A stretch of 11,824 nucleotides of DNA from an uncultured Eubacteriales bacterium (lineage in GTDB: Bacteria; Bacillota; Clostridia; Oscillospirales; CAG-272): the NCBI GenBank assembly GCA_934500855.1, contig CAKSUH010000024.1, forward strand, positions 1 to 11,824. Direction: 5' to 3'. Every line of letters begins with the position of its first letter. Position 1 is the first letter of the stretch. Positions 7,220-11,824 of the stretch are shown piece by piece. Made by a program: the position numbers and the translations under genes. The notes below the pieces were generated by a model that was not told the DNA's origin, ran no database searches, and worked only from the letters and a program-made list of their open reading frames with translations.

Positions 7220-7236
7220 CTTGGGTTCTCTCCTCC

Positions 7237-7734
7237 TCAATCCATGTACTTCGCAAGAATGGTGGGGACATCAGCCTTTGTCAGTCTGCCGTAAACTTCA
7301 CCGTTGACGGTAAGAACGGGAGCCAGACCGCAGGCGCCGATGCAGCGGGTCGCTTCAACGGAATACTTACCGTCCGCCGAAGTGCTTCCGACCGGGACGC
7401 CGAGCTGTTCGGAAATCGCCTCAATGATTTCTCCGGACCCCTTGACATAGCAAGCGGTACCGAGGCAGACCGCGATGCTGTACTGTCCGTCGGGATTGAG
7501 CTTGAACTGCGCATAGAACGAAGCGATGCCGAAAATTTCCTCCAGCGATACACCCGTTTCCAGTGCAATGATGCGCTGGACCTCAACAGGCAGATACCCA
7601 TAGATATCCTGCGCCTCCTGAAGAATCGGCATCATAGCGCCCTTTTCCCCGGCGTGCTTCCGGATCACGGCACGCAGAGCAGCTTCCTGCTCGGGTGTTC
7701 CGCGAAAAGCAACCGTGGTCAGTTTCTTTTTCAT
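7237..7734 (-). CDS. hydC: NuoE-like [2Fe-2S] hydrogenase subunit HydC
   Basis: 165 residues, thioredoxin-like [2Fe-2S] subunit of the NuoE/HydC/HndA family. After an N-terminal helical part with the typical PILQEAQDIYGYLP and ASFYAQF motifs, the cluster ligands are C90 and C95 (VCLGTACYVKG) and C131 and C135 (ATRCIGACGLAP). It docks on HydB and takes part in electron transfer from the NADH/FMN site. ATG at 7734 is preceded by AGGAGG at 11 nt; an in-frame TTG at 7743 lies only 2 nt from the same AGGAGG and is rejected. It is the first gene of the operon, directly behind the predicted promoter. No separate HndB-like fourth gene is present, as in trimeric HydABC enzymes. Confidence 0.95.
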   Translation of the reverse strand: MKKKLTTVAFRGTPEQEAALRAVIRKHAGEKGAMMPILQEAQDIYGYLPVEVQRIIALETGVSLEEIFGIASFYAQFKLNPDGQYSIAVCLGTACYVKGSGEIIEAISEQLGVPVGSTSADGKYSVEATRCIGACGLAPVLTVNGEVYGRLTKADVPTILAKYMD

Positions 7735-7768
7735 AACTTCCAAAGCCTCCTGTGTTATATGGAATTTT

Positions 7769-7803
7769 ACACAACCAACATATATTATACTACATAACCG
7801 ACA
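7769..7803 (-). repeat. Imperfect direct repeat bracketing the hyd promoter -10 box
   Basis: On the minus strand TGTCGGTTATGT (7803-7792) recurs as TGTTGGTTGTGT (7780-7769), identical at 10 of 12 positions, with starts 23 bp apart. The first copy lies in the -35/-10 spacer and the second around the predicted transcription start, with the -10 TATAAT between them. The placement fits a tandem operator for a repressor; no known regulator is recognised. Confidence 0.5.
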
Positions 7804-7812
7804 AAAAGTCTA
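7784..7812 (-). promoter_or_regulatory. Promoter of the hydCBA operon
   Basis: On the minus strand a perfect -10 TATAAT (7789-7784) is preceded after 17 bp by TAGACT (7812-7807), a four-of-six match to TTGACA. Predicted start near 7777, giving a leader of about 43 nt to the hydC ATG. An A/T-rich palindrome lies just upstream. The weak -35 and flanking direct repeats suggest regulated rather than constitutive use. Confidence 0.6.
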
Positions 7813-7824
7813 TAGTTTTTCCGA

Positions 7825-7840
7825 AAAAAAGCGCTTTTTT
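7825..7840. promoter_or_regulatory. Perfect 16-bp palindrome, AAAAAAGCGCTTTTTT, upstream of the hyd -35
   Basis: Six A, GCGC, six T: a perfect dyad with no loop, centred about 20 bp upstream of the -35 hexamer. It could be an UP-like A-tract element or a dimer-binding operator. As RNA it would be a poor hairpin, so a terminator role is unlikely. Confidence 0.4.
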
Positions 7841-7983
7841 CTGTGAGAATTTTGCAAAAGAACGCGAAAAGCGGCACATTTCCAACATATGCTTGAAACC
7901 GTTGCGGTCACATCAAATCGAGTGTGTCAAATGAGACAAAACCGCAACATTTCCTGTCGAAACAGTCACTTTTTTCGGACAGC
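7841..7983. other. Non-coding spacer upstream of the hyd promoter, with two further inverted repeats
   Basis: No credible gene lies between the hydC start (7734) and the ABC ATPase stop (8040). Besides the hyd promoter and the ABC terminator, this part holds GTTGCGGT (7901-7908) mirrored by ACCGCAAC (7941-7948) across 32 bp, and CTGTCGAAA (7954-7962) mirrored by TTTCGGACAG (7973-7982) with one bulged base. A consensus TTGACA sits on the minus strand at 7930-7925 but has no matching -10. The role of these dyads is unknown. Confidence 0.4.
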
Positions 7984-8018
7984 AAAAAAAGATACCGACG
8001 CAATGTCGGCATCTTTTT
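7984..8018 (-). terminator. Rho-independent terminator of the ABC ATPase gene
   Basis: On the minus strand GATGCCGAC, loop ATTGC, GTCGGTATC pair with one G-U, extended by A-U pairs at the base and followed by seven T residues. It begins 22 nt after the stop codon at 8040. Confidence 0.9.
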
Positions 8019-8039
8019 GCATGATAAAATCGGTCCGGA

Positions 8040-9155
8040 TCAGTGAACGATGCAACGCTCGGTGTCTTTGTCGAAGATATGCAGTCTTGTCATATCGAAA
8101 GCGATCTTGATCTTATCGCCGGCTCTCGTGGTGGAGCGGGACGACACGCGGGCGGTCAGTTTGCCCTCTTCGCCAACCAACAGATAGAGATAGATTTCCG
8201 CGCCCATCAGCTCGGTAACATCCACATCGACTTCCAGCGTGGATTCCGGATGTTTCTCCAGAGCATCCGCACTGTCGTAGATACATTCGGGACGAAGACC
8301 CGCAACCACATCCTTACCGATGTATTCCTTCAGCGCCTCGTTCTTCGCCTTGTCCTCGGGAACCAGCAGCTTGTTGCCCTCGTAAATGAAGTACAGCTTG
8401 CCGTTCTCCTCCTCCAGTTTGCCGTCCATAAAGTTCATCTGCGGCGTTCCGATGAAGCCCGCGACGAACATATTGACAGGCTCGTCATACAGCTTCTGCG
8501 GTGCATCGACCTGCTGAATCAGACCGTCCTTCATAACGACGATACGGGTTGCCATGGTCATAGCCTCGACCTGGTCGTGCGTAACATAAATAAAGGTGGT
8601 TCCAACGCGGTTGTGGAGCTTTGTCAACTCGGTTCTCATGGTTGCACGGAGCTTTGCATCCAAGTTGGACAGAGGCTCGTCAAGCAGGAAGACCTGCGGA
8701 TCGCGGACGATTGCGCGTCCCAGAGCAACACGCTGCTTCTGACCGCCGGACAAAGCCTTCGGCTTTCTGTCAAGCAGGTGGGTAATATCCAGAATGCGTG
8801 CGGCTTCCTCAACCTTCTTCTTGATGACTTCCTTCGGAACCTTGCTCAGCTTCAGACCGAACGCCATGTTTTCAAAGACGGACATATGCGGATACAGAGC
8901 GTAGTTCTGGAACACCATCGCGATCTTACGGTCCTTCGGCGCAACATCATTGACCAGACGGTCACCGATGCGCAGTTCGCCTTCGGAAATCTCTTCCAGA
9001 CCTGCGATCATACGCAGGGTTGTGGATTTTCCGCATCCGGAAGGTCCGACCAGAACCAGGAATTCCTTGTCCTTAATTTCCAGATTGAAATCGGAAACAG
9101 CGGTAACGCCGCCCGGATATTTCTTATAGATATGTCTCAAAGATACGCTTGCCAT
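8040..9155 (-). CDS. ugpC: ABC transporter ATP-binding protein, UgpC/MsmX/MalK type
   Basis: 371 residues; cytosolic ATPase that powers carbohydrate (or glycerol-3-phosphate) uptake permeases. The nucleotide-binding domain carries Walker A GPSGCGKST (37-45), Q-loop VFQNYALYPH (Q83), signature LSGGQKQR (135-142), Walker B VFLLDEPLSNLDA with E160, and switch H193 in VTHDQVEAM. The C-terminal third (about 235-371) is the regulatory OB/TOBE domain typical of MalK-like ATPases (GLRPECIY, ELMGAEIYLYLL). The start ATG at 9155 follows AGGAGG. It stands alone: no permease or solute-binding protein is next to it, and a terminator follows. That arrangement matches the shared multi-sugar ATPase (MsmX-like) of many Firmicutes. 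The exact substrate cannot be read from this gene, so the symbol denotes the family, not proven glycerol-phosphate transport. Confidence 0.93.
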   Translation of the reverse strand: MASVSLRHIYKKYPGGVTAVSDFNLEIKDKEFLVLVGPSGCGKSTTLRMIAGLEEISEGELRIGDRLVNDVAPKDRKIAMVFQNYALYPHMSVFENMAFGLKLSKVPKEVIKKKVEEAARILDITHLLDRKPKALSGGQKQRVALGRAIVRDPQVFLLDEPLSNLDAKLRATMRTELTKLHNRVGTTFIYVTHDQVEAMTMATRIVVMKDGLIQQVDAPQKLYDEPVNMFVAGFIGTPQMNFMDGKLEEENGKLYFIYEGNKLLVPEDKAKNEALKEYIGKDVVAGLRPECIYDSADALEKHPESTLEVDVDVTELMGAEIYLYLLVGEEGKLTARVSSRSTTRAGDKIKIAFDMTRLHIFDKDTERCIVH

Positions 9156-9207
9156 CTTTTTCGTAATCCTCCTGTAGCCCCTGCAGGGCGATAATATAAC
9201 CTATAAT

Positions 9208-9216
9208 ATTGTAACA
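9208..9216 (-). promoter_or_regulatory. Possible extended -10 element for the ABC ATPase gene
   Basis: On the minus strand TGTTACAAT is a TGn-extended -10 with TACAAT one base off consensus, about 50 nt before the ATG. No good -35 is found at 16-18 bp. Other AT-rich hexamers nearby (TATTAT, TATATT) are alternatives. The leader also contains the palindrome CCCTGCAGGG just before the ribosome binding site. Confidence 0.35.
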
Positions 9217-9307
9217 GATTTTCGCCCAAAAAGAAAGAGTTTATTTTCCCAAATTTTGCTCCCACTATTTGTGCATAACTTACAAACCGACATCTTTTTC
9301 CATGAAC

Positions 9308-9329
9308 AAAGAGCCGATTTACAGCCTTT
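9308..9329 (-). terminator. Weak candidate terminator after tex
   Basis: On the minus strand AAAGGCTG, loop TAAAT, CGGC(T)CTTT form an imperfect 8-bp stem with one G-U and one bulge, followed only by TGTTC. It lies 21 nt after the tex stop. The poor U-tail makes it doubtful, but no better terminator is seen between 9176 and 9349. Confidence 0.3.
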
Positions 9330-9349
9330 ATCGTCTTAATATATTAAAA

Positions 9350-11509
9350 TTATCCTTTCTTTTGTTTCATCGTCAGCGCGATTCGCTTCTTCGGAACATC
9401 CACGCTCAGCACGCGGACCCTGACGATGTCGCCGACCTTGACCACCTCGGAAGGATGCCTGACATAACGGTCCGAAAGATGTGAAATGTGAACCAGTCCG
9501 TCCTGATGCACGCCGATGTCCACGAACGCGCCGAAGTCCGTCACATTACGGACGGTCCCCGTCAGTTCCATATCGGGCTTGAGGTCCTCCATGCTCAGAA
9601 TATCGTCGCGGAGCACGGGAGGCGGAAGGGTGTCGCGGATATCCCGTCCGGGCTTTTCCAACTCGGTCAGAATGTCGTTCAGCGTCGGCAGTCCGATACC
9701 GAGCTGTTCGCAGACTTTGGCGCTCCCCGCCTTCGTCACCTTTCCGCGCAGTTCTTTCAGATTCCCTTCGCGCACATCCTCTCTCGTATATCCGAACAGG
9801 GACAGCAACTTTTCGGTTGCTTCATAGGACTCCGGGTGTACGCCCGTGTTATCGAGGATCTCCTTCCCTCCCGGAACGCGCAGAAACCCTGCCGCCTGCT
9901 CGTAAGCCTTTGCCCCGATACGCGGGACCTTAAGCAGCTGTGCGCGATAGGTAAACTCGCCGTTCTCCTCGCGGTATTTGACAATGTTTTTCGCCGAAGC
10001 GAGATTGATACCCGAAATGTAGGACAGAAGCGAATAGGACGCGGTGTTGACATCCACGCCGACCGCGTTCACGCAATCCTCAACCACGCCGCCGAGCGCC
10101 TCGTCCAGTCTCGCCTGCTTCATATCATGCTGGTACTGTCCCACACCGATGCCCTTGGGGTCAATTTTAATCAATTCCGCCAAGGGGTCCTGCAGGCGCC
10201 TTGCAATGGAGACGGCGCTTCTCTGCATGACATCAAATTCGGGAAACTCCTCAGCCGCCAGCTTGGAAGCGGAATAGATCGATGCGCCCGCCTCACTGAC
10301 CACAATGTATTTCACATCCGCGTCAATCTCTTTCAGCAGTCCCGCAATGAAAATTTCGCTTTCTTTTGACGCGGTTCCGTTTCCGATTGCGATGACATCC
10401 ACATGATGCCGCGCAATCATCCGCTTAACAACCGCCTTGCTCTTCTCGGTCTCCTGCCGCGGCTTGACGGGATAGATCACGCCCGTGTCCACCACCTTGC
10501 CGGTCTTGTCCACAACCGCCAGCTTGCACCCGTGCGCATAGCCGGGGTCAAATCCGAGGACGGTTTTCCCTTTCAGCGGTGACTGCATCAGGAGATGGCT
10601 CAGGTTGTCCGCAAAGACTTTGATCGCCCCCTCGCAGGCGTTGTCGAAGATGTCGCTTCGGATTTCCCGCTCAACGGACGGCGCAATCAGGCGCTCATAG
10701 CCGTCGGTCAGCGCCTCGGCAACATGGGGCGTTGCAGGGCTTCCGTTGGTTTTCAGCAATTTTGCCCGTAGACCGCGCAGAACCGTGTCCTCATCCACGG
10801 TCAGCGTCACTTTGAGAAACTCCTCCTTCTCGCCGCGGTTGAGCGCCAGAACGCGGTGCGGCGCAATCTTTTTCAGCGCCTCGGAGAAATCGTAGTATTG
10901 CGAATAGACCGAGTCCTCTTCCTTTGTCCCCTTGGAAACCAGTGTGCCGAGGTTGAAGGTCAGCGCGCGCAGCTCCTTGCGGTATTCCGCATTGTCGGAA
11001 ATATCCTCCGCAATGATGTCCCGCGCACCCTGCAGAGCGTCCTCAACCGTCGCAACGCCTTTTTCCTCATTGATATAGGTTGCCGCCTGTTCCTCGATGG
11101 AGGGCGTATAGGTCTTTTCCTGTGCCATCAGAAGTTCCGCAAGCGGCTCCAGTCCCCGCTCGCGGGCAACCGACGCACGCGTCTTTCTGTGCGGGCGGAA
11201 GGGACGGTAGATGTCCTCCACCTCCGTAATCGTCTTTGCCGCGTCGATTGCCGCCTGAATTTCCGGTGTCATCTTCTCCTGTCCCGCAATCAGCGCCGAA
11301 ACCTCCTCCTTGCGCTTTTGCAGATTGCGCAGGAAAGTCAGGCGGTCGAACAGGTCACGCAGAACCGTGTCGTCCAGACTTCCCGTTACCTCCTTGCGGT
11401 AACGCGCGATAAACGGGATGGTGTTCCCTTCGTCGATCAACTCCACGGTTTTCTCCACCTGTTCGGGTTTCAGAGAAAATTCCGCGGCAAGCGTTTCATT
11501 GATATTCAT
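9350..11509 (-). CDS. tex: Tex-family S1 RNA-binding protein
   Basis: 719 residues, close to the usual 700-780 of bacterial Tex, a cytosolic nucleic-acid-binding protein related to eukaryotic Spt6 and linked to transcription and RNA handling. In order: N-terminal helical domain (FSLKPEQVEKTVELIDEGNTIPFIARYRKE, about 11-40; VEDIYRPFRPHRKTRA, about 97-112); YqgF/RNase H-like domain starting near 315 (VLGFDPGYAHGCKLAV, AIGNGTASKESE); helix-hairpin-helix region (about 490-550, ISGINLASAKNIVKYREENG); and a C-terminal S1 domain (about 648-715, GTVRNVTDFGAFVDIGVHQDGLVHISHL). The start is ATG 11509, with AAAGGA 10 nt upstream. The frame is open further upstream, but that part overlaps the pseudouridine synthase gene and lacks Tex similarity. 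The ATG overlaps the upstream stop as ATGA, so the two genes are translationally coupled. Confidence 0.96.
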   Translation of the reverse strand: MNINETLAAEFSLKPEQVEKTVELIDEGNTIPFIARYRKEVTGSLDDTVLRDLFDRLTFLRNLQKRKEEVSALIAGQEKMTPEIQAAIDAAKTITEVEDIYRPFRPHRKTRASVARERGLEPLAELLMAQEKTYTPSIEEQAATYINEEKGVATVEDALQGARDIIAEDISDNAEYRKELRALTFNLGTLVSKGTKEEDSVYSQYYDFSEALKKIAPHRVLALNRGEKEEFLKVTLTVDEDTVLRGLRAKLLKTNGSPATPHVAEALTDGYERLIAPSVEREIRSDIFDNACEGAIKVFADNLSHLLMQSPLKGKTVLGFDPGYAHGCKLAVVDKTGKVVDTGVIYPVKPRQETEKSKAVVKRMIARHHVDVIAIGNGTASKESEIFIAGLLKEIDADVKYIVVSEAGASIYSASKLAAEEFPEFDVMQRSAVSIARRLQDPLAELIKIDPKGIGVGQYQHDMKQARLDEALGGVVEDCVNAVGVDVNTASYSLLSYISGINLASAKNIVKYREENGEFTYRAQLLKVPRIGAKAYEQAAGFLRVPGGKEILDNTGVHPESYEATEKLLSLFGYTREDVREGNLKELRGKVTKAGSAKVCEQLGIGLPTLNDILTELEKPGRDIRDTLPPPVLRDDILSMEDLKPDMELTGTVRNVTDFGAFVDIGVHQDGLVHISHLSDRYVRHPSEVVKVGDIVRVRVLSVDVPKKRIALTMKQKKG

Positions 11510-11824
11510 TCCGATTCTGTCCTTTCCGTTGAAATTGGAATTGCAATGGTTTTTCCGCCCGTTTGCAGGGCTTGCAGCTCCGTCTCGGTCAGTTCGCGCC
11601 ATTCACCGCGTCCGAGCGCGGAATCAAGCGACAGCGGACCGAAAGTCAGCCGTTCCAGTGTCAGGATGCGATTGCCGACCGCATCCATCATGCGTTTGAT
11701 CTGATGATATTTCCCTTCGGTGATGAAAATGACCCCCGCGTCCGGCGCCGAAAGCGTCACGCGGCATGGCGCGGTCACATATCCGCCGATGTCGATCCCC
11801 GCTTCCAATGCCGCAACATCTTCC
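11506..11824 (-). CDS. RsuA/RluB-family pseudouridine synthase, C-terminal part
   Basis: Only about 106 C-terminal residues are in the window; the gene continues past 11824. It contains the family's conserved late motif EGKYHQIKRMMDAVGN followed by LERLTFGPLSLD and GEWRELTETELQAL, typical of enzymes that isomerise a single uridine in 16S or 23S rRNA (RsuA, RluB, RluE, RluF). The catalytic aspartate and any S4 domain lie upstream and cannot be checked, so the exact rRNA target is not assigned. RsuA is perhaps likeliest from the HQIKRM region. Its TGA overlaps the tex ATG by 4 nt. Confidence 0.9.
   Translation of the reverse strand, partial: EDVAALEAGIDIGGYVTAPCRVTLSAPDAGVIFITEGKYHQIKRMMDAVGNRILTLERLTFGPLSLDSALGRGEWRELTETELQALQTGGKTIAIPISTERTESE

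Noticed and set aside
5411..7294. A 627-codon open frame on the plus strand opposite hydB
   Set aside because: It is the antisense of a gene with clear NuoF motifs, its translation shows no recognisable domain, and it arises from the codon bias of the real gene. The same holds for the long plus-strand frames at 538-1383, 1609-2628, 3471-4388, 8043-9194 and 10856-11704.
7760..7812. Rex (NADH-sensing repressor) operator at the hyd promoter
   Set aside because: I looked for TTGTTAA-N4-TTAACAA-like dyads; none is present. The repeats here are direct, not inverted.
7925..7930. Consensus TTGACA -35 box on the minus strand upstream of hyd
   Set aside because: No -10-like hexamer occurs 15-19 bp downstream; the sequence there is CCGCAA-like.
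9336..9347. Perfect palindrome TTAATATATTAA just after tex
   Set aside because: Simple AT-rich sequence between genes; palindromes like this are expected by chance and there is no associated promoter or repeat.
1..11824. Mobile elements, CRISPR arrays, tRNA or rRNA genes
   Set aside because: No transposase-like products, terminal inverted repeats, regularly spaced repeats or tRNA-like cloverleaf sequences were seen on either strand.

Overview
This window looks like chromosomal core sequence from a strictly anaerobic Gram-positive bacterium of class Clostridia, perhaps Oscillospiraceae-like. That placement is inferred from gene content and was not computed: an NAD(H)-linked multimeric [FeFe] hydrogenase, rubredoxin, a DivIVA-type protein, AGGAGG-type ribosome binding sites and compact U-tailed terminators. 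Base composition looks slightly above half G+C by eye. All genes except the first lie on the minus strand. I see no mobile element, CRISPR array, tRNA or rRNA.

Layout, left to right. (1) The 3' end of hslO (redox chaperone Hsp33) on the plus strand meets a minus-strand pair at one long bidirectional terminator. The pair is a rubredoxin of 51 residues followed by an unrecognised eight-helix membrane protein. (2) Next come an XRE-type regulator with a helical-repeat C-terminus and, upstream of it in transcription, a DivIVA-like coiled-coil protein. The DivIVA-like gene has a near-consensus promoter and a structured leader. (3) The central block, about 3537-7734, is a three-gene operon hydC-hydB-hydA for a trimeric [FeFe] hydrogenase. 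Both intergenic gaps are 17 nt. It has its own promoter and a rho-independent terminator. (4) An intergenic region of about 300 bp rich in dyads separates it from a monocistronic ABC-transporter ATPase of the UgpC/MsmX/MalK type. (5) The right end holds tex (S1-domain RNA-binding protein), translationally coupled by an ATGA overlap to the end of an RsuA-family pseudouridine synthase gene that runs off the window.

Functionally, the hydrogenase subunits form an electron path from NADH (HydB, NuoF-like, with the HydC thioredoxin-like [2Fe-2S] subunit) to the H-cluster in HydA, with ferredoxin as the likely second redox partner. This is a typical route for disposing of fermentation electrons as H2. 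Rubredoxin and Hsp33 fit oxygen and redox-stress defence in an anaerobe. The ABC ATPase probably powers several sugar importers encoded elsewhere.

I did not find a clearly new multi-gene system. The points most worth a second look are two departures from the textbook H-cluster motifs in HydA, an imperfect direct repeat bracketing the -10 box of the hyd promoter, leader hairpins in front of the rubredoxin and DivIVA-like genes, and the rubredoxin/membrane-protein pairing.
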